From the NCBI GenBank assembly GCA_030272155.1, contig CP126197.1, forward strand, positions 186,001-250,000: a stretch of DNA of 64,000 bases, written 5' to 3'. This document shows, in pieces, positions 11,156-19,955 of this stretch. This DNA is from Tetradesmus obliquus. Its lineage: Eukaryota; Chlorophyta; Chlorophyceae; Sphaeropleales; Scenedesmaceae. Each line of letters begins with the position of its first letter. The first letter of the stretch is position 1. A model generated the notes under the pieces. It saw nothing but the letters and a program-made list of their open reading frames with translations, had not been told where the DNA came from and searched no databases. Both the position numbers and the translations under genes were made by a program.

Positions 11156-12363
11156 TCCACTGCAGACTGGCACGCAATGCACCACGCGCAACCTGCGCGA
11201 GGCCCACAACTTCGCCGGGCTCATGATGGACGGCGGCAACAGCAGGCCGGAGATCAACCTGCAGCAGGAGATGATGTTCTCGCACAACATCGCAGCGCTC
11301 TTCAAAAAGTACAACGTGCCGAGCCCGGGGTTCGATCACCTGACCGTGGATCTGGATCAGAACACTTTCTGGGTGGCGCTGGAGGTGCTGCGGGGCGGCT
11401 ACAGGCCGCGCTCCTTGGCAGTGGAGATCAACAGGAACCTTGCATGGAAAGACAGCTATGCAACAGTAGACATGCCGGAAGAGATGTGGGCCAGCAGAGG
11501 TGAGCCGCCTGCACCTGATATTAGTCATGCAGGCAGCACTACTGCTCCTAGTAGGAGCTTGGTGAACTTGGTTACCCGTGAAGTGGCAGCCATTCAACAG
11601 TAGACATGTCAGAGGAGATGTGGACCAGCAGAGGTGAGCCGCCTCAGCCGCAAGGGAAACTTTGGGCTGCTGAGTAGCAGGCAATGCACGCATGGATGGC
11701 CAGCTGGTTGTGGCACAGCAGGCAACATGCAGCAACGGCACACTGCAGGAGTTGATCATTCACTGAGCCTCAGTGCCGCTGATCCTTGCACTGAACTGTC
11801 GGTGTGCTTATCAAAAATCATAAGCACTGGGTGCCGAGCCGTGTATGATTGCAAGCCTCCTTTGCTGCTGCCACCGCTGCCGCCGCTGCTGCTGCTGCTG
11901 CCGCCGCTGCTGCTGTTGCGCGTGTGCAGGTGACTGCTACTACGGCGCGTCCACCAAGGCCTTCGTGGTCATGCTGCGCAGCTTCGGCTACCACCATGTC
12001 TACTCGGATGCCGTCGGCGTGAATGCGTTCTTTGTGCACGCATCTGCTGTCGGGGAACAGCCCCTGATCAGCATTGCAGACGCACAGCGCGCCTTCACAA
12101 AGGGCGGGGAGTTCCCTTTGCTGCATGGCGATTGCCAGCACCATGCGTGGGTACGCATTGACGATGGTCTGGACTACTCACACGCCTCTCTAGATGTTAG
12201 CGGTTTACCTGTGGCGGTCCTAGGGTATACGAACGGCGTCAACTCGCGGCGCGTGTTTTACGAGGTCAAGATTCCTGCAGCCTGGCAGGCGAGGCTGAGC
12301 AGCAGCGCTGGTATACACGCAGCTGGTAAGCACGTTTTGTGCTGCAGGGATCATGAGGACTGA
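9930..12363 (+). CDS. FkbM-type methyltransferase-like protein, C-terminus cut by a retroelement
   Basis: Exons: 9930-10169, 10252-10317 (or to 10349 with a shifted acceptor), 10631-10723, 11166-11499 and 11930 onward. The N-terminus has a hydrophobic leucine run (signal peptide or anchor). The core has [73 protein letters not shown] and, after a spliced loop, [12 protein letters not shown]. This order matches FkbM-like / Star-like SAM-methyltransferase-fold proteins in the secretory pathway. The acidic SAM-site positions look present, but the substrate is unknown. The native frame ends at 12322, where a retrotransposon starts; the reading frame then runs 12 codons into element DNA and stops at 12363. 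The original C-terminal exon part is found at 16743-17049. Confidence 0.7.
10361..10620 (+). repeat. Perfect compound minisatellite of 28-bp and 16-bp units
   Basis: Seven 28-bp units (L) and four 16-bp units (S) are arranged L S L L L S L S L S L, filling 260 bp without a mismatch. S equals L with an internal 12-bp segment removed. The array ends ten bases before exon 3 of the FkbM-like gene, directly in front of its acceptor ACTGCTGCAG. Confidence 0.95.
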
Positions 12364-12498
12364 CAGGTGTTAGTTTGACTAGGCTGTTGTCATCAGGGTT
12401 CAAGTGCATGGTAGTGTGATTTCGCTCTATTAAAGCAGATACAGATTGGCTTGAATGCCAGCTGTTTGATTGTACGGGAGCAACGTTTGTGCATGCGC
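12323..12498 (+). repeat. Split direct repeat A, copy 1
   Basis: The 176-bp left terminus of the retrotransposon is identical to 16299-16474. It begins CTGGTAAGCACG, so a consensus-like 5' splice site (GTAAGC) lies four bases inside the element. Confidence 0.95.
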
Positions 12499-12524
12499 TT
12501 TTTTTTTTTTTTTTTTTTTTTTTT
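12499..12524 (+). repeat. T26 homopolymer at gag deletion point
   Basis: Twenty-six T residues lie exactly between the end of repeat A1 and the truncated gag frame. They seem to mark where the 5' part of gag was lost. Confidence 0.9.
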
Positions 12525-12665
12525 GATGTGTGCCTGAACTACTGGCAGCATGGGTCCTGCAACAGGCCCGAGTGCAAGTTTGCGAGCAAGGGCCACTGCT
12601 GCATGCTGTGTGGGGCGGCCAACCATGGCGGCAGCCAGTGCCGCAGGAGGGGTGGTGCGTTCTAG
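12525..12665 (+). pseudogene. gag remnant, zinc-knuckle C-terminus
   Basis: The frame reads in from the T tract as NYWQHGSCNRPECKF, then GHCCMLCGAANHGGSQCRRR, and stops at TAG 12663-12665. The Cys/His spacing resembles the C-terminal zinc-binding motif of DIRS/PAT gag proteins. The rest of gag is absent, so this copy is likely defective for its own particle or RNA-binding protein. Confidence 0.65.
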
Positions 12666-12713
12666 GGGTGCGGCCCGTCGGTGGAGGAGTTTCAGGGTTC
12701 TTGTGGTGGAGGT

Positions 12714-15143
12714 ATGTTGGCCGGCAATGCGTTGGCAGCACTGGTGTGCTGCGCGCTGCTGGCGGTGGTAGCAGCTGCGAATGCTGCTACTGCTGATGTC
12801 ACTCCTGCTGTGTCAGGTTATGTGAAGGACTGTGGCATGCCTGGAACTGCGTCCAGGACAGCAAATGCGTGCTGCAGTCAGGTTGTGACTGCTGTTTGTC
12901 TGGATGCTGCGAGCAGTGCTCCCGGGAGTTCGTGTGCGGACTTTTGCCGGTGTGGGAATGTACCCACCAGCGGTACTGCGTGTGTCACGCCTGCTGTGTC
13001 AGGTGCTGTGGGTGAGATTTGTGTCACGCCTGCTGTGTCAGGTGCTGTTGGTGAGATTTTGGTCACGCCTGCTGTGTCAGGTGCTGTGGGTGAGATGTGC
13101 GTTACGCCTGCTGTGTCAGGTACTGTGGGTGAGATTTGTGCACCATCTGCTGGGTCAGGTGCAACACCTGCTGGGACGGGTGTAGTGCGTGGAGTTGCCA
13201 GTGTGGTTGGTGGTGAGGGTAGCTTCACTGATGATACCTGCAAGGATGCTGGAGCAGCCACCACCTTTGTGCAGGCGTTGTGGGGCGTGCAGCCCGTGCA
13301 AAAAATCTGGGACATCAGTTGGGCAGGCTGGGGCTTGCCAGATTGCGATGCATCTGTGAAGCGTGTCACAGACCCTGCCTGTGTGACCAGTGCGGTCAAC
13401 ATGTCTGGTTGGTGGCGCAGGCTGCTGCCACATCAGCAGCAATTTGTGGACCAAATGCGAAGCCGGTGGCCGTTGTCGGTCCATGTGTGGCAGCCTGTGT
13501 TGGGTGGTGACCATGATTGGTCTTTCTTGTCGGCGGTGTTGACTGAAGGCGTGTCAATTGTTCACCCGCAGAATGTGCCAATGGTTTCTGTGGCTCACAA
13601 CTATGCGTCTTTTAACGAGTGCGCGGCCGCCTGTGGTGCGGTGTTTGCGTCAGAGCTTGACCGTGGCTTGATTACAGCAGCCCCCGAGTGGTTTGCGTCA
13701 CAGTGGGTGCATCCATTGGGTGCAGTGCCAAAGAAGAACGGAGGTGTCCGGATAATACACGACTGTTCGTATCCTCGTGGTGCGTCTCTCAATGATGCGC
13801 AGTCATACTTGTACTTGCCCTGGGCGTCCATTGACAGCATTCTGCAGGAAGTGACCCCATCGTGTTGGATGGCAGGCATTGATATACAGGAGTACTATCG
13901 GAACTTCCCTGTGAACCCGGTATGTTGGCCCTTGCAGTGTTACAGAGATGCTGAGGGGCAGCTGATTGTGGACAGCCGTTTGCAGTTTGGGCATAGGATG
14001 GCCCCTGAGGTGGCTGGGCGTTTCTCGGCGGCGCTGCAACGGCGCCTGATGTCCGAGTTTGATGCGTCTGTGACAGCGGTCATGGATGATTTTACAATCA
14101 TCAGCCCCAAGCAGGACAAGTGCTTGGCGGCGTGGCGTGGCTCTTGCAGCAGGTTGGAAGGTCTTGGCTTCAAACTCAGCCAAGGGCCAGGCAAGACTGA
14201 GCCGCCTGCTCATGTCAAAGTGTCTTTGGGTTTAGAGATTGATTCTGTCTCGATGACGGTGGGCTTGTGCCCGGTTAAGTTGGCAAAGTTACGTGATGTA
14301 TGCCAACAGTGTCTGGCGTCTAAGTTTGTGACGCGCAAGCAGCTGGAGAAGCTTCTGGGTTTCTTGATGTGGGTGAGCCGTGTCGTATATGCAGGCAGAA
14401 CATTTTGTCATAACCTGCAGGTGACAATGCACCGGCTGCGCAAGCCGTCACACCGCGTACGCGTGTCAGCATGGCTGCGCTCTGAGCTGCTGTGGTGGTT
14501 GAATGTGGCGCCGTCACTGAATGGCAAACATCAAATCTTGCCGGCTATGCCTGTGAAGTGGGCGCAGTTTCAGACGGATGCATCTTTGACAGGTGCAGGC
14601 GGTGAGCCATGTGTGGGCATTTGGCTGCAGGGTGCGTACAACTCATTGTCGTGCACGCAGCTCTGCAGTTGCTTTGCTGATGTACCAGAGAAGACTGCGC
14701 ATATCTCTGTGTGGGAGATGTATGCGGTGGTGGTGTGTGTGCGTTTGTATGGAGATTACATGGCAGGCCGCTACTGGCGGGTGCGGACGGATAATAGCCA
14801 GGTGGTGGCATGGTTCATGAAAGGTGATGCGCCGCCTCACCTAGTGTCTTTGTGGCTGAAGGAGATGGCCACACTGTCCGTGCAGCTCAGGTTCCGTATC
14901 GGGGCGAAGCACATCCCTGGTGCTGCCAACTGTATGGCAGACGCGTTGAGTCGATGTGCTTGGAGTGTGGTGCATGCGCTACTGCAGCGCTGGGTTGTTT
15001 CACAGTCAGAAGATTGGCTGCTGGTACCTGACGCTGCTGCGCCTCCTTTGACCTACAGGGGCGGAGTGCTTCCCGCCAGGGGTGGCGGCGACACAGCCGA
15101 GGCTGGCGCTGCATCAGGAGGCGCTGGGCTATTTGAAGCATGA
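12714..15143 (+). CDS. Reverse transcriptase-RNase H of PAT-like element
   Basis: From ATG 12714 the ORF is 809 residues; the frame is open from at least 12681. It starts with a hydrophobic Ala/Leu stretch, then four 13-residue repeats, then the RT domain (VGGVRIIHDCSYPR region, DIQEYYRNFPV, FGHRMAPEVAGRF, and the catalytic VMDDF at 14079-14093 in place of YxDD). RNase H follows: QTDAS, SVWEMYAVV, RTDNSQVVAW, and HIPGAANCMADALSR, so all four acidic positions are present. The RT-RH order without an integrase or protease fits DIRS-order elements. It overlaps the recombinase ORF by 62 nt in another frame. It looks coding-competent. Confidence 0.92.
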   Translation: MLAGNALAALVCCALLAVVAAANAATADVTPAVSGYVKDCGMPGTASRTANACCSQVVTAVCLDAASSAPGSSCADFCRCGNVPTSGTACVTPAVSGAVGEICVTPAVSGAVGEILVTPAVSGAVGEMCVTPAVSGTVGEICAPSAGSGATPAGTGVVRGVASVVGGEGSFTDDTCKDAGAATTFVQALWGVQPVQKIWDISWAGWGLPDCDASVKRVTDPACVTSAVNMSGWWRRLLPHQQQFVDQMRSRWPLSVHVWQPVLGGDHDWSFLSAVLTEGVSIVHPQNVPMVSVAHNYASFNECAAACGAVFASELDRGLITAAPEWFASQWVHPLGAVPKKNGGVRIIHDCSYPRGASLNDAQSYLYLPWASIDSILQEVTPSCWMAGIDIQEYYRNFPVNPVCWPLQCYRDAEGQLIVDSRLQFGHRMAPEVAGRFSAALQRRLMSEFDASVTAVMDDFTIISPKQDKCLAAWRGSCSRLEGLGFKLSQGPGKTEPPAHVKVSLGLEIDSVSMTVGLCPVKLAKLRDVCQQCLASKFVTRKQLEKLLGFLMWVSRVVYAGRTFCHNLQVTMHRLRKPSHRVRVSAWLRSELLWWLNVAPSLNGKHQILPAMPVKWAQFQTDASLTGAGGEPCVGIWLQGAYNSLSCTQLCSCFADVPEKTAHISVWEMYAVVVCVRLYGDYMAGRYWRVRTDNSQVVAWFMKGDAPPHLVSLWLKEMATLSVQLRFRIGAKHIPGAANCMADALSRCAWSVVHALLQRWVVSQSEDWLLVPDAAAPPLTYRGGVLPARGGGDTAEAGAASGGAGLFEA
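12981..13136 (+). repeat. Four 39-bp in-frame repeats in RT ORF leader
   Basis: The unit encodes CVTPAVSGAVGEI with one or two substitutions per copy; a decayed fifth unit follows. It lies between the N-terminal hydrophobic stretch and the RT domain. Confidence 0.9.
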
Positions 15144-16098
15144 CTTGGCTGACTCCACTCTGGGGCAGTATCAGCAGTCGCTGAAGTATGTGGTGCGCGT
15201 GCTGCTGCTGCTGGGTTTGCTGCCGATGCTGTGGGCCCCGCAGGAGCTGGTAGTGTGTTGGGTAGTGGCGTTTTTTGCGCGGTCCGCGTCTTACAAGACC
15301 ATTGTGAACTACTTGAAGGCTTGGAAATACTTCCTGGGCGTGCATGGCTGGGATGTGAGTGTGTGGCAAGGTTGGCAGCTGCTGCCAAGGCTGTTGAGGG
15401 GGGTGAAGCGTGTGAAAGGCGATGCGGCAAAGCCCAAGCTGCCCATCACCCCGGCCCTGTTACTCAAGTTTGTGCGGGCGCTGCCGCTGGGCGGCCCTGC
15501 ACTTGCTCTGTGGGCAGCAATACTGGTGGGATTCTTTGGCTTTCTCCGCAAAGGGCATTTGTGTGTGGACGGTGTTGGGCTTGGAGCTGTGTCTATGGCA
15601 GTGTTGCGGCGCAAAAACTTTGTGTTTGACCATGCGGCTTACTGTGTGCATATCACAGTTACCATGTCAAAGACCAACCAGTTTCGGCAGCGGCAGCAGG
15701 TAATCACCATTCAAGGGGTGAAGGGACACGTTTTGGACCCGTACGCCTGGCTGCAGAAGCTGTTCACGTTGCATCCTGCAGATGGGGATGCACCGGCGTT
15801 TGGTCATGTGCAGGGTGGTGTGTATGTGCCCCTGACATACTCTCGTCTGCTGGTGGGTCTGAAGGATTTGATTAAGGCGTGTGGCCTGGACCCCTCTGCA
15901 TATGGTGGGCACTCGCTGCGGCGAGGCGGCGCCACGTGGGCCTTTCAATGCGGGGTGCATCCGCTGTTCATTCGCATACAAGGTGACTGGCAGTCTGACA
16001 CGTGGTTGCTGTATGTCGGCATGTCGGCAGCGCAGAAATGTGCTGTCACGCGCATGATGCAGGAGAAGATCGCAAGCCTGCCTGGTGCAGCAATATGA
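15082..16098 (+). CDS. Tyrosine recombinase of PAT-like element
   Basis: The frame is open for 338 residues from GTG 15082; the first ATG (15226) would remove part of the N-terminal core-binding region, so translation probably starts at a non-ATG codon or by +1 frameshift from the RT ORF. Counting from 15082, the catalytic set is complete: R156 in GFLRKG, H277-x-x-R280 in GGHSLRRGG, W303 in GDWQSD and nucleophile Y311 in LLYVGM. It would catalyse integration of the circular cDNA through the single-base core shared by repeats B1 and A2. Confidence 0.92.
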   Translation: MAATQPRLALHQEALGYLKHDLADSTLGQYQQSLKYVVRVLLLLGLLPMLWAPQELVVCWVVAFFARSASYKTIVNYLKAWKYFLGVHGWDVSVWQGWQLLPRLLRGVKRVKGDAAKPKLPITPALLLKFVRALPLGGPALALWAAILVGFFGFLRKGHLCVDGVGLGAVSMAVLRRKNFVFDHAAYCVHITVTMSKTNQFRQRQQVITIQGVKGHVLDPYAWLQKLFTLHPADGDAPAFGHVQGGVYVPLTYSRLLVGLKDLIKACGLDPSAYGGHSLRRGGATWAFQCGVHPLFIRIQGDWQSDTWLLYVGMSAAQKCAVTRMMQEKIASLPGAAI

Positions 16099-16115
16099 GT
16101 GAGGTGGGGAGTGGG

Positions 16116-16299
16116 TTGGGATGTGTGCTGTGTGCTGCTCAGCTGAGAATGCTGAGCTGTCACTGCTCTGGCGGCTGCTGTGTGCGCGGCACACGCGTAG
16201 CCTGCCCGCTTCTGGCCCAACCTCACTCATTGCTGGCATGTCTGTTGTTATGTTAAGTCAGGATGGGGATATTGTAACACACCTAAGGCAATCATGATC
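16116..16299 (+). repeat. Split direct repeat B, copy 1
   Basis: 184 bp, identical to 16559-16742. Its last base is also the first base of A2, so B1 and A2 form the putative circle-junction sequence. Confidence 0.95.
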
Positions 16300-16474
16300 T
16301 GGTAAGCACGTTTTGTGCTGCAGGGATCATGAGGACTGACAGGTGTTAGTTTGACTAGGCTGTTGTCATCAGGGTTCAAGTGCATGGTAGTGTGATTTCG
16401 CTCTATTAAAGCAGATACAGATTGGCTTGAATGCCAGCTGTTTGATTGTACGGGAGCAACGTTTGTGCATGCGC
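16299..16474 (+). repeat. Split direct repeat A, copy 2
   Basis: 176 bp, identical to 12323-12498. Followed by 84 bp of unique spacer before B2. Confidence 0.95.
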
Positions 16475-16558
16475 GTTTCCCTCCCACCCACCCTTGATAC
16501 TCCATTGATGGGCTGTCATTTGCCTCTGCTTGACTACATACCACCATGTCAGTACTGT

Positions 16559-16742
16559 TTGGGATGTGTGCTGTGTGCTGCTCAGCTGAGAATGCTGAGC
16601 TGTCACTGCTCTGGCGGCTGCTGTGTGCGCGGCACACGCGTAGCCTGCCCGCTTCTGGCCCAACCTCACTCATTGCTGGCATGTCTGTTGTTATGTTAAG
16701 TCAGGATGGGGATATTGTAACACACCTAAGGCAATCATGATC
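16559..16742 (+). repeat. Split direct repeat B, copy 2 (right terminus)
   Basis: 184 bp, identical to B1. The host sequence resumes at 16743. Confidence 0.95.
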
Positions 16743-17049
16743 CGAGCAGGACGTCCCAGTGGCACACAAGCTGGCACAGATTCCTGCAAGCGCAGCAGCA
16801 GCAGATATTCAACAGCAATTTCCGGCCCGGGGGCTAGAGCATATGCATGCGGGGGCAGGTGGGGCTGATTTGGCAGGCACAGAAGCGGTGATGCAGGCGT
16901 GGAGTGTTGGTGGGCTGGTGGTGATGGCGTTTGCGTGTGGTGTGCTGGTGCAGCGGTTTGGGGGGCACCTGCTGCATGCTGGTGCAGCTGCGCTGCGCAA
17001 GCAGCAAGGGCAAGCGTATGATATCATAGTGCAGCAGAGTCATGCCTGA
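16743..17049 (+). pseudogene. Severed C-terminal part of the FkbM-like gene
   Basis: Joined to base 12323, this stretch continues the FkbM-like frame without a shift (GC|C GAG CAG GAC) to a TGA at 17047-17049, giving about 102 codons and a complete 477-residue protein. It contains a hydrophobic segment (GGLVVMAFACGVLV) that would be a C-terminal membrane anchor. In this allele it is separated from the rest of the gene by the retrotransposon and has no ATG near its start. Confidence 0.7.
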
Positions 17050-17204
17050 GGTTGTCACGGCTTCAAGTACTAGTGTCTGGCTTGTTTGTTTGTTGTGGGC
17101 TGCTGTTGTGCTGCACCGCCAGTGCGGGTTGCAAGCAGCGCGGCTTACCTGCATGCGGTGTCTCTACTTTGCAGGTCACCTATGCCATAGAAACCGGGTT
17201 TCTC

Positions 17205-17300
17205 GACCCTCTCATGTAGGCACGGAAAAGCATATGCTTCTGTGCATAGGCTCCAGCAGGTTGGCCTGCTTCTGATGCTCGTGACTTGTAACTTGTTATG
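17205..17300 (+). repeat. Dispersed repeat, copy 1
   Basis: It shares a pattern with about 36122-36225 and 53455-53550: GCACGGAAAAGCAT, then a variable middle, then GGCCTGCTTCTGATGC and GACTTGTAACTTGT. Unclassified. Confidence 0.6.
17287..17291 (+). terminator. Candidate TGTAA poly(A) signal
   Basis: TGTAA 238 nt after the original stop of the FkbM-like gene. It lies inside a dispersed repeat copy. Confidence 0.4.
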
Positions 17301-17581
17301 GTCCACCGATGCGTTCTTTCAGGGTCTGCTAGATGGCGTGGCGTGCCCAGCATGCCTGCCTGCACCTCTATCAAGGCAGCACAAAGAGCTTGCATGATTT
17401 GCAATCTTTGCTTCTACTAAATGCCGTGTAGAGTCCTGTCCGGGACTCTTGCCACATAGGGATATACCAAAGCATGAGATTGTTCCAATGATCTGGGCTG
17501 GTCTGGCACTGGCCCAACACAGCGTGCGTGTCTGAAGCAGTCAGTAGATGACAACATCAAGTGCAACGCGAGGATACAAAG

Positions 17582-17586
17582 TTACA
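17582..17586 (-). terminator. Candidate TGTAA poly(A) signal (minus)
   Basis: TGTAA on the minus strand, about 80 nt past the stop of the MEKHLA/WHEP-like gene. Confidence 0.5.
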
Positions 17587-17665
17587 TCTGCTCCTTGACG
17601 CTCGACATGCTGTAAACTGGTACCACAGCAATGCAGCTGAGCACCTCATGGCACGGCTGTCCCTG

Positions 17666-18263
17666 CTACTGCTCAACAGGCTGTTGCTGACCCTCTGCTC
17701 CCTGCTGCTTCTGCAGCAGCAGCTGCTGCAGCGGCCGCTCCCTGCCAGGCGTGAATGCCTGCTGCAGCGCCTCGAGGTGTGCCAGCCGCTGCTTCAGCTG
17801 CTGCAGCGCCGCTACGGCCTCCAGCACAGCCGGGTCCTGCAAGCACGAAGTGCGACACGTCAGCAACCTTTGTACCTGTTGCACCTACACAACAGATCAG
17901 TGGCCCGCGAGTGTGGATCGCAAGGGCAAGCAGAATCCAGATGATCTAAAACAGCACTGACAAGTGCTGGTGCTGCTGACAGCACACCACCAACCATCTG
18001 CTGCTCCAAGCCATCCGCAAACCAAGCAGCCATCCAACACAATACATACAGCCTCACCTTGTTGCTCAAGCCGCCACCCTGCTTCAGCTGCCGCACCGCA
18101 TCCGCCTGCGCACGCACCGCATCTGCAGCCTCCTGCAGCTGCTGCTGACTAGGCAGGTCAGCAGGGTCCACTCGCGGCCAGCCGGGCAGCCCTAGGCAGC
18201 CGTCCGCGTGGCGCCACGCGTCAAACAGCAGTGCCAGGCCTATGTAGGCATCTGCAGCAGCAG

Positions 18264-18298
<35 letters not shown>

Positions 18299-19389
18299 GC
18301 GGCAGCGTCAGCAGCAATTATGGGTGTGTGTAGTTGAACAGCACCTGAAGGGCGGTGACAATGGCACTAGCAGGCTGAAGCGTATCTCAGTAGATACCAT
18401 AACACTGCAACCACGGCAAATCCTGTGCTGTGCAATGTGTGGTGTGTACAGGCACCCCAGCTGCTGACAGGCAGGGCGGGTGCTGCAGCTGAGATGCGCA
18501 CCAGCTGCCTGCGCTGCTCACCGTTAGGTGCGTGCACCTGGCAGCACAGCAGCTGCTGCACGTTCAGGCTGCTGCTGCCTGCATCTTGTAGCGGCTGCCA
18601 ATCAACCTGCTGCAGCACTGCACTGCTGCTGCTGCTGGTCTGCAGGCCCCCTGTGTTGCCCTGCTGCTGCTGCTGCTGGCCCTGCTGCTGCTGCTGCTGG
18701 CCCTGCTGCTGCTGCCCCTGCTGCTGCTGTTGCTGCTGCTCAATCATTGCACTGACAACAGCAGGCAGCTGCACATGCTGCAGTGCGCCAGCTGAGCTTT
18801 GCTCAGTTTGTCCTGTACCACTGCTGCTGCTGCTGCAGCTCAGCAGTGCATCTCTAGCAGCTTGGTTGGCATACAACACAGGCCAAGCATTGTGTGAAGC
18901 TTGCTCTGCTGTTGCTGTTGCTGCTCTGCTGCCAACCACAAGTAGTGCATAGTCAGCAGCGTGGATGATGCTGGCTGCAGCCACCAGCTGGCTGTGCTCT
19001 ACCAGGCCCCTGCAAAGCGGAAACAACACAACACACCAGCAAGCTTCTCTTCCGAGCACACAATACTACTTGCTTTGCTAGTACGTGCTACTGCTGGTGG
19101 TGCCGTGCGCCTTAGGTTACGCTGCCTTGCTGATGCCAAAGCTGGAAATACAACGTAAACACAATGTGGTAATGTGCTGTACATGACAGCTAGGGTGTGC
19201 TGGCTGTCCTGCAAGCTCGGCAGCAGCTGCTGGTGGTGCCGGCCTGACACAGCACCTGCAATGATTAGCCTGACCTGCTGACTTGCTGCCTGTTCCAGCC
19301 AGGCAACTCGAGCCATGCGTGAAACTCACCTGCCCAGATGCTGCTCCAGGTTTTTGTTCACCAGCAGCACCATACTGAGCTCATGCACG

Positions 19390-19437
<48 letters not shown>

Positions 19438-19547
19438 CGGCTGGTTGCAGCGGCAGCTGCAGCCACCAAGTGACCACGTCTGCAATGCTGCTGCACTGCA
19501 TGTCTGCTGCAACTGCGCTGCTGCAACGTGAGATTTCGTGCTGCCAT
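17666..19547 (-). CDS. Protein with MEKHLA/PAS-like and WHEP-like regions
   Basis: Four exons, phases consistent: 19547-19330, 19009-18456, 18344-18058 and 17836-17666; 409 residues. The N-terminus is Arg/Ser/Ala-rich (possible organelle transit peptide), then poly-Gln. HLGRGLVEHSQ, then HAADYALLVV and PVLYANQAARDAL, recall the MEKHLA domain (a PAS-related fold), interrupted by a long Gln/Ser insert, resuming as RRQLVRISA and, after an exon with poly-Ala, YIGLALLFDAW. The C-terminus (QADAVRQLKQGGGLSNKDP, then EAVAALQQLKQRLAHLEAL) has the pattern of a WHEP helix-turn-helix as appended to aminoacyl-tRNA synthetases. The MEKHLA call is moderate and WHEP tentative; the overall function is unknown. 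Triplet repeats are translated as Gln in one exon and Ala in another. Confidence 0.6.
19392..19436. repeat. (CTG)15, coding poly-Gln on minus strand
   Basis: Triplet run inside exon 1 of the MEKHLA/WHEP-like gene, translated as poly-Gln on the minus strand. Confidence 0.9.
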
Positions 19548-19955
19548 TTGCTCCTTTACGTCCTTCTTGCTTCAAAGCACGTCAACAGCTGTTTCTTTGA
19601 AAGTGAAGCAGCACTGCAGCAGTACCAACAGTGGTAGCAGCAGCACCTCCACTTCGACTCACTCGGGTAAGCGGGCGCTTATAAGAGTTACTCAGCTGAT
19701 ATAGAGTTATTACCATACATGTGTGACCTGTCCGTTACTGTGTTAGCTATGGTTCTACGTGATCTTTGCCACGAGTTACTCGTGCCCTCGAACTGCTACA
19801 ACAGCTCAAGCGCTCTGATCATCGCACGTTTACAAGATCGCAATCTACTGTATGGTAGCTAGCCCTTAGCTCTGCTGCTGCGTGGAGGTGTGCAACACTT
19901 CACTGCACCTGCTGCCACTTGGCACCTCACTCTCCTGCAAGACCCAACCACAGCA
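19548..19955. other. Divergent intergenic region
   Basis: About 400 bp between the minus-strand MEKHLA/WHEP-like gene and the plus-strand epimerase-like gene, so it must hold two divergent promoters. A TTATAA element is at about 19679-19684. Nothing else was recognised. Confidence 0.4.

Larger units (their letters stand above)
12323..16742 (+). mobile_element. PAT/Kangaroo-like (DIRS-order) tyrosine-recombinase retrotransposon
   Basis: The structure is A1 (12323-12498), gag remnant, RT-RNase H ORF, tyrosine recombinase ORF, B1 (16116-16299), A2 (16299-16474), an 84-bp spacer, B2 (16559-16742). This A1-internal-B1A2-B2 arrangement of split direct repeats is the hallmark of PAT/Ngaro/Kangaroo elements of the DIRS order, which integrate through a circular intermediate by a tyrosine recombinase and make no target-site duplication. 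A1 equals A2 (176 bp) and B1 equals B2 (184 bp) by my base-by-base reading, which suggests recent insertion. B1 and A2 share one C, the likely crossover core. Removing the element at that C restores the host reading frame exactly. Confidence 0.93.
17050..17665. other. Convergent 3' regions with a dispersed repeat
   Basis: This lies between the FkbM-like gene (plus) and the MEKHLA/WHEP-like gene (minus). It carries one copy of a dispersed repeat (about 17205-17300) and TGTAA motifs for both genes. No coding signal was recognised. Confidence 0.5.

Noticed and set aside
10259-11314. 351-codon minus-strand ORF over the minisatellite
   Set aside because: The frame is open only because the perfect repeat has no stop in it; the plus-strand exons carry the recognisable family motifs.
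12681-12713. RT ORF start at GTG 12681
   Set aside because: The first ATG is at 12714; upstream codons may still be translated, but a GTG start has no support here.
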